DNA of 64,000 bases, from the NCBI GenBank assembly GCA_920105625.2, contig OV050030.1, positions 216,116,325-216,180,324 on the forward strand. Reading direction: 5' to 3'. The stretch comes from Clusia tigrina (taxonomy: Eukaryota; Arthropoda; Insecta; Diptera; Clusiidae). Shown here piece by piece: positions 29,201-43,200 of the stretch (positions are counted from its first letter, which is position 1; the number at the start of each line of letters is the position of its first letter). The notes under the pieces are model-generated. The model worked only from the letters and a program-made list of their open reading frames with translations. It did not search any database and was not told where the DNA came from. Both the position numbers and the translations under genes were made by a program.

Positions 29201-32200
29201 TTTGCAACAATCAAATGCTTGTAACTTCTAACTGGAAAGTCATTAAGTCTTGAAATTTTGTGACAATAAAGTACTCGAGCCAATTGTAAATTTAAGCTGT
29301 CGCTCATAGCTATGCTACCCTTGAGTCCCAAATCAACCACTGCTAAAACTTCAAATGGTCCTACCTTCTTTACGGTGCGTCCTATACCTATCAAAGTTTG
29401 CAACAATCAAAAGCTTGTAACTTTTTACTGGAGCGTCACAAAACCTTGAAATTTGATGACAATAAAGTACTCGAGCCTCATCAATTTAAGCTATCGCGCA
29501 TAGCTATGCTACCCTTGAGTCCCAAATCAAACACTGATAAAACTTCAAATGGCCCTAACTTCAATAAGATGCGCCCTACACCTATCAATCTTTTCAACAT
29601 TCAAATGCTTGTAACTTCTTACTGGAGAGTCATAAAATCTTGAAATTTTGTGACAATAAAGTACTCGAGCCTCTTGTCAATTTAAGCTATCGCTCATAGC
29701 TATGCTACCCATGAGTCCAAAATCAATCACAGATAAAACTTCAAATGGCCCTAACTTCTATACGGTGCATCCTATACCAATCAAATGCTTGTTACTTTTT
29801 ACTGGAGCGTCATAAAATCTTGAAATTTTGTGACAATAAAGTACTCGAGCCTCTTGTCAATTTAAGCTATCACTCATAGCTATGCTACCCTTGAGTCCCA
29901 AATCAAACACTGATAAAACTTCAAATTGCCCTAGCTTCTATACGGTGCGTCCTACACCTATCAAACTTTTCAACATTCAAATGCTTGTAACTTTTTACTG
30001 GAGCGTCATAAAATCTTGAAATTTTGTGACAATAAAGTACTCGAGCCTCTTGTCAATTTAAGCTATCACTCATAGCTATGCTTCCCTTGAGTCCCAATTC
30101 AAACACTGATAAAACTTCAAATTGTCCTAACTTCTATACGGTGCGTCTTACACCTATCAAACTTTTCAACATTCAAATGCTTGTAACTTCTTACTGGAGA
30201 GTCATAAAATCTTGATCTATTTTGTTTTGATTCTATATTGTGACAATAAAGTACTCGAGCCTCTTGTGAATTTAAGCTATCTCCTCATAGATATGCTACC
30301 CTTGAGTCCCAAATCAAACACTGATAAAACTTCAAACGGCCCTAACTTCTATACAGTGCGTCCTATACCTATCAAAGTTTGCAACAATCAAATGCTTGTA
30401 ACTTTTTACTGGAGCTTCACAAAACCTTGAAATTTGGTAACAATAAAGTACTCGAGCGTCATCAATTTAAGCTATCGCTCATAGCTATGCTACCCTTGAG
30501 TCCCAAATCAAACACTGATAAAACTTTCTATACGGCGTGTCTTACACCTATCAAAGTTTGCAACAATCAAATGCTTGCAACTTTTTACTGGAGCGACATA
30601 AAATCTTGAAATTTTGTGACAATAAAGTACTCGAGCCTCTTGTCAATTTAAGCTATCACTCATAGCTATGCTTCCCTTGAGTCCCAAATCAAACACTGAT
30701 AAACTTCAAATGGCCCTAACTTCTATACGATGCTTCCTACACCTATCAAAGTTTGCAACAATCAAATGCTTGTAACTTTTTACGGGAACGTCATAAAACC
30801 TTGAAATTTGGTGACAATAAGGTACTCGAGCCTCTTATCAATTTAAGCTATGGCTCATAGCTGTGCTACCTTTGAGTCCCAAATCAAAAACTGATAAAAC
30901 TTTAAATGGCCTTAACTTCTATACGGTGCGTCTTACACCTATCAAAGTTTGCAACAATCAAATGCTTGCAACTTTTTACTGGAGCGTCATAAAACCTTGA
31001 AATTTTGTGACAATAAAGTACTCGAGCCTCATCAATTTAAGCTATCGCTCATAGCTATGCTACCCTTGAGTCCCAAATCAAACACTGATAAAACTTCAAA
31101 TGGCCCTAACTTCTATACCAATAAAATTTTGCAACATTCAAATGCTTGTAACTTTTTACTGGAGCGTCATAAAATCTTGAAATTTTGTGACAATAAACTA
31201 CTCGAGCCTCTTATCAATTTAAGCTATCGCTCATAGCTATGCTACCCTTGAGTCCCAAATCAAACACTGATAAAACTTCAAATGGCCCTAGCTTCTATAC
31301 GGTGCATCCTACGCCTATCAAAGTTTGCAACAGTCAAATGCTTGTAACTTTTTACTGGAGCTTAATAAAATCTTGAATTTTTCTGACAGTAAAGTAGTCG
31401 AGCCTCTTGTCAATTTAAGCTATCGCTCATAGCTATGCTACCCTTGAGTCCCAAATCAAACACTGATAAACTTCGAATGGCCCTAACTTCTATACGGTGC
31501 GTCCCACACCTATCAAACTTTTCACCATTCAAATGCTTGTAACTTCTTACTGGAGAGTCATAAAATCTTGAAATTTTGTGAAAATAAAATACTCGAGCCT
31601 CTTGTAAATTGAAGCTATCACTCATAGCTATGCTACCCTTGAGTCCCAAATCAAACAGTGATATAACTTTAATTGGCCCTAACTTCTATATGTTGCGTCC
31701 TATACCTATCAAAGTTTGCAACAATCAAATGCTTGCAACTTTTTACTGGAGCGTCATAGAACCTTGAAATTTTGTGACAATAAATTACTCGAGCCTCTCG
31801 TCAATTTAAGCTATCGCTCATAGCTATTCCACCCTTGAGTCCCAAATCAAACACTGATAAAACTTCAAATGGCCCTAACTTCTATACCAATCAAATTTTG
31901 CAACATTCAAATGCTTGTACTTTTTACTGGAGCGTCATAAAATCTTGAAATTTTGTGACACTAAACTACTCGAGCCTCTTATCAATTTAAGATATCGCTC
32001 ATAGCTATGCTACCCTTGAGTCCCAAATCAAACACTGATAAAACTTTAAATGGCCCTAACTTCTATACGGAGCGTTTTACACCTATCAAAGTTTGCAACA
32101 ATCAAATGCCTGCAACTTTTACTGGAGCGTAATAAAAACTTGAAATTTTGTGACAATAAAGTACTCGAGCCTCTTATCAATTTAAGCTATCGCTCATAAC

Positions 32201-32587
32201 TATGCTACCCTTGAGTCCCAAATCAAAGTCTGATAATACTTCAAATGGCCCTAACTTCTATACGGTGCGTCCTATACCTATCAAAGTTGGTAACAATCAA
32301 ATGCTTGTAACTTTTTACTGGAGTTTCAGAAAACCTTGAAATTTTGTGTTCAATAAATTACTCGAGCCTCTCGTCAATTTAAGCTATCGCTCATAGCTAT
32401 GCCACCCTTGAGTCCCAAATAAAACACTGATAAAACTTCAAATGGCCCTAACTTCTATACCAATAAAATTTTGCAACATTCAAATGCTTGTAACTTTTTA
32501 CTGGAGCGTCATAAAATCTTGAAATTTTGTGACAATAAACTACTCGAGCCTCTTATCTATTTAAGATATCGCTCATAGCTATGCTAC
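26206..32587 (+). repeat. Segmental duplication D, copy 2 (one extra monomer)
   Basis: This is the direct tandem partner of the preceding 6.19-kb block. Offset is 6186 bp up to about 31240 and 6382 bp afterwards, so one additional 196-bp monomer (about 31246-31441, with 'ggccctagcttctatacgg') is present here and absent in copy 1, or was lost there. The copy ends near 32587: there the sequence continues into 'cccaaataaaatactg', whereas copy 1 runs straight into the next unit. Confidence 0.87.
30216..30236 (+). repeat. Internal short expansion in one monomer (second of three)
   Basis: This is the same 18-base expansion as near 24030, at the 6186-bp offset expected for the second copy of duplication D. 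It was therefore present before that duplication. Confidence 0.8.
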
Positions 32588-33480
32588 CCTTGAGTCCCAA
32601 ATAAAATACTGATAAAACTTTAAATGGCCCTAACTTCTATACGGTGCGTCTTACACCTTTCAAGGGTGCAACAATCAAATGCCTGCAACTTTCTTCTGGA
32701 GCGTAATAAAAACTTGAAATTTTGTGACAATAAAGTACTCGAGCCTCTTATCAATTTAAGCTATCGCTCATAGCTATGCTACCCTTCAGTCCCAAATCAG
32801 ACACTGATAAAACTTCAAATGGCCCTAACTTCTATACGGTGCGTCCTATACCTATCAAAGTTTGCAACAATCAAATGCTTGTAACTTTTTACTCGAGCGT
32901 CATAAAAACTTGAAATTTTGTGACAATAAAGTATTCGAGCCTCTTGTCAATTTAAGCTCTGACTCATAGCTATGCTACCCTTGAGTCCCAAATCAAACAC
33001 TGATAAAATTTCAAATTGCCCTAACTTCTATACGGTGCGACCTACACCTATCAAACTTTTCAACATTCAAATGCTTGTAACTTCTTACTGGAAAGTCATA
33101 AAATCTTGAAATTTTGTGACAATAAAGTACTCGAGCCTCTTGTAAATTTAAGCTATCGCTCATAGCTATGCTACCCTTGAGTCCCAAATAAAATACTGAT
33201 AATACTTTAAATGGCCCTAACTTTTATACGGTGCGTCTTACACCTTTCAAGGGTGCAACAATCAAATGCCTGCAACTTTCTTCTGGAGCGTAATAAAAAC
33301 TTGAAATTTTGTGACAATAAAGTACTCGAGCCTCTTATCAATTTAAGCTATCGCTCATAGCTATGCTACCCTTCAGTCCCAAATCAGACACTGATAAAAC
33401 TTCAAATGGCCCTAACTTCTATACGGTGCGTCCTATACCTATCAAAGTTTGCAACAATCAAATGCTTGTAACTTTTTATT
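32580..33480 (+). repeat. Local three-monomer (588-bp) tandem duplication
   Basis: The marker 'ttacacctttcaagggtgca' occurs at 32651 and again at 33239, exactly 588 bp (three times 196) apart. It is followed in both places by the rare 'gcaactttcttctgg' and then by 'cccttcagtcccaaatcag'. The segment as a whole also resembles 9740-10340 of block family B. A short exchange event three monomers long best explains this. Confidence 0.8.
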
Positions 33481-36400
33481 GGAGCGTCATAAAGTCTGGA
33501 AATTTGTTGACAATAAAGTACTCGAGTATCTTATCAATTTAAGCTATCGCTCATAGCTATGCTACCCTTGAGTCCCAAATCAAACACTGATAAAACTTCA
33601 AATGGCCCTAACTTCTATACGGTGTGTCCTACACCTATCAAAGTTTGCAATAATCAAATACTTGTAACTTTTTACTGGAGCGTCATAGAACCTTGAAATT
33701 TTGTGACAATAAATTACTCGAGCCTCTTGTCAATTTAAGCTATCGCTCATAACTATTCCACCCTTGAGTCCCAAATCAAACACTGATAAAACTTCAAATC
33801 GCCCTAACTTCTATAACGATCAAATTTTGCAACATTCAACTGCTTGTAACTTTTTACTGGAGCGTCATAAAATCTTGAAATTTTGTGACAATAAAGTACT
33901 CGAGCCTCTTATCAATTTAAGTTATCGCTCATAACTATGCTACCCTTGAGTCCCAAATCAAAGACTGATAATACTTCAAATGGCCCTAACTTCAATACGG
34001 TGCGTCCCATACCTATCAAAGTTGGCAACAATCAAATGATTGTAGCTTTTTACTGGAGCGTCATAAAACCTTGAAATTTTGTGACAATAAATTACTCGAG
34101 CCTCTCGTCAATTTAAGATATCGCTCATAGCTATACCACCCTTGAGGCCCAAATGAAACACTGATAAAACTTCAAATGGCCCTAACTTCTATACCAATCA
34201 AATATTGCAACATTCAAATGCTTGTAACTTTTTACTGGAGCGTCATAAAATCTTGAAATTTTGTGACAATAAACTACTAGAGCCTATTATTAATTTAAGA
34301 TATCGCTCATAGCTATGTTACCTTTGAGTCCCAAATAAAACACTGATAAAACTTTAAATGGCCCTAACTTCTATACGGTGCGTCTTACACCTATCAAAGT
34401 TTGCAACAATCAAATACCTGCAACTTTTTTCTGGAGCGTAATAAAAACTTGAAATTTTGTGACAATATAGTACTCGAGCCTCTTATCAATTTAAGCTATC
34501 GTTCATAGCTATGCTACCCTTGAGTCCCAAATCAAACACTGATAAAACTTCAAATGGCCCTAACTTCTATACGGTGCGTCCTATACCTATCAAAGTTTGC
34601 AACAATCAAATGCTTGTAACTTTTTACTCGAGCGTCATAAAAACTTGAAATTTTGTGACAATAAAGTATTCGAGCCTCTTGTCAATTTAAGCTATGACTC
34701 ATAGCTATGCTACCCTTGAGTCCCAAATCAAACACTGATAAAACTTCAAATGGCCCTAACTTCTATACGGTGTGTCCTACACCTATCAAAGTTTGCAACA
34801 ATCAAATACTTGTAACTTTTTACTGAAGCGTCATAAAACCTTGAAATTTGGTGACAATAAAGTACTCGAACCTCTTATAAATTTAAGCTATGGCTCATAG
34901 CTAGGCTACCCTTGAGTCCCAAATCAAACACTGATAAAACTTCAAATGGCCCTAACTTCTATACGGTGCGTCTTACACCTATCAAAGTTTGCAACAATCA
35001 AATGCTTATAACTTTTTACTGGAGCGTCATAAAACCTTGAAATTTTGTGACAATAAACTACTCGAGCCTTTTATCAATTTAAGATATCGCTCATAGCTAT
35101 GCTACCCTTGAGTCCCAAATCAAACATTGATAAAACTTTAAATGGCCCTAACTTCTATACGGTGCGTCTTACACCTATCAAAGTTTGCAACAATCAAATG
35201 CTTGCAACTTTTTACTGGAGCGTAATAAAAACTTGAAATTTTGTGACAATAAAGTACTCGAGCATCTCGTCAATTTAAGCTATCGCTCATAGCTATGCCA
35301 CCCTTCAGTCCCAAATCAAACACTGATAAAACTTCAAATTGCCCTAACTTCTATACCAATCAAATTTTGCAACATTCAAATGCTTGTAACTTTTTACTGA
35401 AGCGTCATAAAATCTTTAAATTTTGTGACAATAAACTACTCGAGCCTCTTATCAATTTAAGATATCGCTCATAGCTATGCTACCCTTGAGTCCCAAATCA
35501 AACACTGATAAAACTTTAAATGGCCCTAACTTCTATACGGTGCGTCTTACACCTATCAAAGTTTGCAACAATCAAATGCTTGCAACTTTTTACTGGAGCG
35601 TAATAAAAACTTGAAATTTTGTGACAATAAAGTACTCGAGCCTCTTATCAATTTAAGCTATCGCTCATAACTATGCTACCCTTGAGTCCCAAATCAAAGA
35701 CTGATAATACTTCAAATGGCCCTAACTTCAATACGGTGCGTCCTATACCTATCAAAGTTGGCAACAATCAAATGCTTGTAACTTTTTACTGGAGCGTCAT
35801 AAAACTTTGAAATTTTGTGACAATAAATTACTCGAGCCTCTCGTCAATTTAAGCTATCGCTCATAGCTATACCACCCTTGAGGCCCAAATGAAACACTGA
35901 TAAAACTTCAAATGGCCCTAACTTCTATACCAATCAAATTTTGCAACATTCAAATGCTTGTAACTTTTTACTGGAGCGTCATAAAATCTTGAAATTTTGT
36001 GACAATAAACTACTCGAGCCTATTATTAATTTAAGATATCGCTCATAGCTATGCTACCTTTGAGTCCCAAATAAAACACTGATAAAACTTTAAATGGCCC
36101 TAACTTCTATACGGTGCGTCTTACACCTATCAAAGTTTGCAACAATCAAATGCCTGCAACTTTTTTCTGGAGCGTAATAAAAACTTGAAATTTTGTGACA
36201 ATATAGTACTCGAGCCTCTTATCAATTTAAGCTATCGCTCATAGCTATGCTACCCTTGAGTCCCAAATCAAACACTGATAAAACTTCAAATGGCCCTAAC
36301 TTCTATACGGTGCGTCCTATACCTATCAAAGTTTGCAACAATCAAATGCTTGTAACTTTTTACTCGAGCGTCATAAAAACTTGAAATTTTGTGACAATAA

Positions 36401-36835
36401 AGTATTCGAGCCTCTTGTCAATTTAAGCTATGACTTATAGCTATGCTACCCTTGAGTCCCAAATCAAACACTGATAAAACTTCAAATGGCCCTAACTTCT
36501 ATACGGTGTGTCCTACACCTATCAAATTTTTCAACATTCAAATGCTTGTAACTTCTTACTGGATAGTCATAAAATCTTGAAATTTAGTGACAATAAAGTA
36601 CTCGAGCTGCTTGTAAATTTAAGCTATCGCTCATAGCTATGCTAACCTTGAGTCCCAAATCAAACACTGATAAAACTTCAAATGGCCCTAACTTCTATTC
36701 GGTGTGTCCTACACCTATCAAAGTTTGCAACAATCAAATACTTGTAACTTTTTACTGGAGCGTCATAAAACCGTGAAATTTGGTGACAATAAAGTACTCG
36801 AACCTCTTATCAATTTAAGCTATCGCTCATAGCTA
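33430..36835 (+). repeat. Displaced, shortened copy of block families B and C
   Basis: 33430-33660 matches 13530-13740, 33670-33850 matches about 14130-14300, and 33890-34650 matches about 15110-15870. The C-family marker 'gaggcccaaatgaaac' is present twice, near 34135 and 35871, only 1736 bp apart instead of 3301 as in the 15-20 kb region. Relative to the earlier copy, groups of monomers are missing at each jump. The segment ends where a third version of duplication D begins, as the C family does at 20.0 kb. Confidence 0.72.
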
Positions 36836-39800
36836 TGCTACCTTTGAGTCCCAAATCAAACACTGATAAACTTCAAATGGCCCTAACTTCTATACGATGC
36901 GTCCTACACCTATCATACTTTGCAACCATCAAATACTTGTAAATTTTTAATGGAGCGTCATAAAACCTTGAAATTTGGTGACAATCAAGTACTCGAACCT
37001 CTTATCAATTTACGATATCGCTCATAGCTATGCTACGCTTGAGTCCCAAATCAAACACTGATAAAACTTCAAATGGCCCTAACTTCTATACGGTGCGTCT
37101 TACACCTATCAAAGTTTACAACAATCAAATGCTTGCAACTTTTTACTGGAGCGTAATAAAGCCTTGAAATTTTGTGCCAATAAAGTACTCGAGCCTCTTA
37201 TCAATTTAACCCTTCGCTCATAGCTATACTACCCTTGAGTCCCTAATCAAACACTGATAAAACTTCGAATGGCCCTAACGTCTATACGGTGCATCCTATA
37301 CCAATCAAATTTTGCAACATTCAAATGCTTGTAACTTTTTCTTAAGCGTCATAAAACCTTGAAATTTTGTGACAATAAATTACTCGAGCCTCTCGTCAAT
37401 TTAAGCTATCGCTCATAGTTATGCTACCCTTGAGTCCCAAAAGAAACACTGATAAAACTTCAAATGTCCCTAACTTCTATACGGTGCATCCTATACCAAT
37501 CAAATTTTGCAACATTCAAATGCTTGTAACTTTTTACTGGAGCGTCATAAAATCTTGAATATTTGAGACAATAAATTACTCGATCCTCTTATCAATTTAA
37601 GATATCGCTCATAGCTATGCTACCCTTGAGTCCCAAATCAAATACTGATAAAACTTTAATTGGCCCTAACTTCTATACCGTGCGTCTTACACCTATCAAA
37701 GTTTGCAACAATCAAATGCTTGCAACTTTTTACTGGAGCGTAATAAAAACTTGAAATTTTGTGACAAAAAATACTCGAGCCTCTTATCAATTTAAGCCAT
37801 CGCTCATAGCTATGCTACCCTTGAGTCCCAAATCAAACACTGATAAAACTTCAAATGGCAATAACTTCTATACGGTGCGTCCTATACCTATCAAAGTTTG
37901 CAACAATCAAATGCTTGTAACTTTTTACTGGACCGTCATAAAATCTTGAAATTTTGTGACGATAAAGTACTCGAGCCTCTGTTCAATTTAAGCTATGACT
38001 CATAGCTATACTACCCTTGAGTCCTAAATCAAACACTGATAAAACTTCAAATGGCCCTAACTTCTATACTGTGCATCGTATAATAATCAAATTTACAACA
38101 TTCAAATGCTTGAAACTTTTTACTTTAGCGTCATAAAATCTTGAAATTTTGTGACAATAAAGTACTCGAGCCTCTTATCAATTTAAGATATCGCTCATAG
38201 CTATGCTACCCTTGAGTCCCAAATCAAACACTGATGAAACTTCAAATGTCCCTAACTTCTATACGGTGCGTCCTATACCTATCAAAGTTTGCAACAATCA
38301 AATGCTTGTAACTTCTAACTGGAAAGTCATTAAGTCTTGAAATTTTGTGACAATAAAGTACTCGAGCCAATTGTAAATTTAAGCTGTCGCTCATAGCTAT
38401 GCTACCCTTGAGTCCCAAATCAACCACTGCTAAAACTTCAAATGGTCCTACCTTCTTTACGGAGCGTCCTATACCTATCAAAGTTTGCAACAATCAAAAG
38501 CTTGTAACTTTTTACTGGAGCGTCACAAAACCTTGAAATTTGATGACAATAAAGTACTCGAGCCTCATCAATTTAAGCTATCGCGCATAGCTATGCTACC
38601 CTTGAGTCCCAAATCAAACACTGATAAAACTTCACATGGCCCTAACTTCTGTAAGATGCGCCCTACACCTATCAATCTTTTCAACATTCAAATGCTTGTA
38701 ACTTCTTACTGGAGAGTCATAAAATCTTGAAATTTTGTGACAATAAAGTACTCGAGCCTCTTGTCAATTTAAGCTATCGCTCATAGCTATGCTACCCATG
38801 AGTCCAAAATCAATCACAGATAAAACTTCAAATGGCCCTAACTTCTATACGGTGCATCCTATACCAATCAAATGCTTGTTACTTTTTACTGGAGCGTCAT
38901 AAAATCTTGAAATTTTGTGACAATAAAGTACTCGAGCCTCTTGTCAATTTAAGCTATCACTCATAGCTATGCTACCCTTGAGTCCCAAATCAAACACTGA
39001 TAAAACTTCAAATTGCCCTAGCTTCTATACGGTGCGTCCTACACCTATCAAACTTTTCAACATTCAAATGCTTGTAACTTTTTACTGGAGCGTCATAAAA
39101 TCTTGAAATTTTGTGACAATAAAGTACTCGAGCCTCTTGTCAATTTAAGCTATCACTCATAGCTATGCTTCCCTTGAGTCCCAATTCAAACACTGATAAA
39201 ACTTCAAATTGCCCTAACTTCTATACGGTGCGTCTGACACCTATCAAACTTTTCAACATTCAAATGCTTGTAACTTCTTACTGGAGAGTCATAAAATCTT
39301 GAAATTTTGTGACAATAAAGTACTCGAGCCTCTTATCCATTTAAGCTATCGCTCATAGCTATGCTACCCTTGAGTCCCAAATCAAAGACTGATAATACTT
39401 CAAATGGCCCTAACTTCTATGCGGTGCGTCCTATACCTATCAAAGTTCGCAACAATCAAATGCTTGTAACTTTTTACTGGAGCGTCATAAAACCTTGAAA
39501 TTTTGTGACAATAAATTACTCGAGCTTCTCGTCCATTTAAGCTATCGCTCATAGCTATGCCACCCTTGAGTCCCAAATCAATCACTGATAAAACTTCAAA
39601 TGGCCCTAACTTCTATACGGTGCATCCTATAATAATCAAATTTACAACATTCAAATGCTTGTAACTATTTACTGGAGCGTCATAAAATCTTGAAATTTTG
39701 TGACAATAAAGTACTCCAGCCTCTTATCCATTTAAGCTATCGCTCATAGCTATGCTACCCTGGAGTCCTAAATCAAACACTGATAAATCTTCAAATGGCC

Positions 39801-40225
39801 CTAACTTCTATACAGTGCGTCCTATACGTATCAAAGTTTGCAACAATCAAATGCTTGTAACTTTTTACTGGAGCGTCATAAAATCTTGAATATTTGAGAC
39901 AATAAATTACTCGATCCTTTTATCAATTTAAGATATCGCTCATAGCTATGCTACCCTTGAGTCCCATATCAAATACTGATAAAAAACTTGAATTGGCCCT
40001 AACTTCTATACCGTGCGTCTTACACCTATCAAAGTTTGCAACAATCAAATGCTTGCAACTTTTTACTGGAGCGTAATAAAAACTTGAAATTTTGTGACAA
40101 AAAATACTCGAGCCTCTTATCAATTTAAGCCATCGCTCATAGCTATGCTACCCTTGAGTCCCAAATCAAACACTGATAAAACTTCAAATGGCAATAACTT
40201 CTATACGGTGCGAACTATACCTATC
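36835..40225 (+). repeat. Third, scrambled copy of duplication D
   Basis: The segment starts like duplication D (36861 corresponds to 20039, offset 16822) and follows it to about 37760. It then jumps to match 22488-23760 (offset 15273), skipping about 1.55 kb, or eight monomers. At about 38900 it jumps back and matches 21300-22620 (offset about 17604-17606). The order is therefore first part, third part, second part. This mosaic is only visible because marker monomers differ. Confidence 0.78.
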
Positions 40226-43200
40226 AAAGTTTGCAACAATCAAATGCTTGTACCTTTTTACTGGAGCGTCACAAAACCTTGAAATTTGGTGACAATAAAA
40301 TACTCGAGCCTCATCAATTTAAGCTATCGCTCATAGCTATGCTACCCTCGAGTCCCAAATAAAACACTGATAAACTTCAAATGGCCCTAGCTTCTATACG
40401 GTGCGTCCTACACCTATCAACTTTTCAACAATCAAATGCTTGTATTTTCTTACTGGAGAGTCATAAAATCTTGAAAATTTTGTGACAATAAAGTACTCGA
40501 GCCTCTTGTAATTTAAGCAATCGCTCATAGCTATGCTACCCTTGAGTCCCAAATCAACCACTGCTAAAACTTCAAATGGCCCTAACTTCAATACGGTGCG
40601 TCCTATACCTAGCAAAGTTTGCAACAATCAAATGCTTGTAACTTTTTAATGGAGCGTCATAAAATCTTGAAATTTGGTGACAATAAAGAACTCGAGCCTC
40701 TTATCAATTTAAGATATCGCTCATAGCTATGCTTGAGTCCCAAATCAAATACTGATAAAACTTCAAATGGACCTAACTTCTATGCGGTGCGTCCTATACC
40801 AATCAATGTTGGCAACAATAAAATGCTTGGAACTTTTTACTGGAGCGTCATAAAACCTTGAAATTTTGTGACAATAAATTACTCGAGCCTCTCGTCAATT
40901 TAAGCTATCGCTCATAGCTATGCCACCCTTGAGTCCCAAATAAAACACTGATAAACTTCAAATGGCCCTAGCTTCTATACGTTGCGTCTTACAACTATCA
41001 AAGTTTGCAACAATCAAATGCTTGCAACTTTTTACTGGAGCATAATAAAAACTTGAAATTTTGTGACAATAAAGTACTCGAGCCTCATCAATTTAAGCTA
41101 TCGCTCATAGCTATGCTACCCTTGAGTCCCAAATCAAACACTGATAAACTTCAAATGGCCCTAACTTCTATACGGTGCGTCCTACTCCTATCAAAGTTTG
41201 CAACAATCAAATGCTTGTACTTTTTACTGGAGCATAATAAAAACTTGAAATTTTGTGACAATAAAGTACTCGAGCCTCTTGTCAATTTAAACTATGACTC
41301 ATAGCTATGCTACCCTTGAGTCCCAAATCAAACACTGATAAAACTTCAAATTGCCCTAACTTCTATACGGTGCGTCCTACACCTATCAAACTTTTCAACA
41401 TTCAAATGCTTGTAACTTCTTACTGGGGAGTCATAAAATCTGGATCTATTTTGTTTTGATTCTATTTTGTGACAATAAAGTACTCGAGCCTCTTGTAAAT
41501 TTAAGCTATCTCCTCATAGCTATGCTACCCTTGAGTCCCAAATCAAACACTGATAAAACTTCAAACGGCCCTAACTTCTATACGATGCATCCTATAATAA
41601 TCAAATTTACAACATTCAAATGCTTGTAACTTTTTACTGGAGCGTCATAAAATCTTGAAATTTTGTGACAATAAAGTACTCGAGCCTCTTGTCAATTTAA
41701 GCTATCGCTCATAGCTATGCTACCCTTGAGTCCCAAATCAAAGACTGATAATACTTATAATGACCCTAACTTCTATGCGGTGCGTCCTATACCTATCAAA
41801 GTTGGCAACAATCCAATGCTTGTAACTTTTTACTGGAGCGTCATAAAACCTTGAAATTTGGTGATAATAAAGTACTCGAGCCTCATCAATTTAAGATATC
41901 GCTCATAGCTATGCTACGGTTGAGTCCCATATCAAACACTGATAAAACTTTCAATGGACCTAACTTCTATACGGTGCGTCTTACACCTATCAAATTTACA
42001 ACAATCAAATGCTTGCAACTTTTTACTGGAGCGTAATAAATCCTTGAAATTTTGTGGCAATAAAGTACTCGAGCCTCTTATCAATTTAAGCCTTCGCTCA
42101 TAGCTATGCTACCCTTGAGTCCCAAATCAAACACTGATAAAACTTCAAATGGCCCTAACTTCTATACGGTGCGTCCTATACCTATCAAAGTTTGCAGCAA
42201 TCAAATGCTTGTTACTTTTTACTGGAGCGTCATAAAATCTTGAAATTTTGTGACAATAAAGTACTCGAGCCTCTTGTCAATTTAAGCTATCACTCATAGC
42301 TATGCTACCCTTGAGTCCGAAATCAAACACTGATAAAACTTCAAATTGCCCTAGCTTCTATACGGTCCGTCCTACACCTATCAAACTTTTCAACATTCAA
42401 ATGCTTGTAACTTCTTACTGGAGAGTCATAAAATCTTGAAATTTTCTGACAATAAAGTACTCGAGCCTCTTGTCAATTTAAACTATCGCTCATTGCTATG
42501 CTACCCTTGAGTCCCAAATCAACCACTGCTAAAGCTTCAAATGACCCTACCTTCCATGCGGTGCATCCTATAATAATCAAATTTTGCAACATTCAAATGC
42601 TTGTAACTTTTTACTTCAGCGTCATAAAAAATTGAAATTTTGTGACAATAAATTACTCGAGCCTCTCGTCAATTTAAGCTATCGCTCATAGTTATGCTAA
42701 CCTTGAGTCCCAAATCAAACACTGATAACACTTCAAATAGCCCTAACTTCTATACGGTGCATCCTATACCAATCGAATTTTGCAACATTCAAATGCTTGT
42801 AACTTCTTACTGGAGAGTCGTAAAATCTTGAAATTTTCTGACAATAAAGTACTCGAGCCTCTTGTCAATTTAAGCTATCGGTCATTGCTATGCTACCCTT
42901 GAGTCCCAAATCAAAGACTGATAATACTTCAAATGGCCCTAACTTCTATACGGTGCGTCTTACACCTATCAAAGTTTGCAACAATCAAATGCTTGTAACT
43001 TTTTACTAGAGCGTCACAAAACCTTGAAATTTGGTGACAATAAAATACTCGAGCCTCATCAATTTAAGCTATCGCTCATAGCTATGCTACCCTCGAGTCC
43101 CAAATAAAACACTGATAAACTTCAAATGGCCCTAGCTTCTATACGGTGCGTCCTACACCTATCAACTTTTCAACAATCAAATGCTTGTATTTTCTTACTG

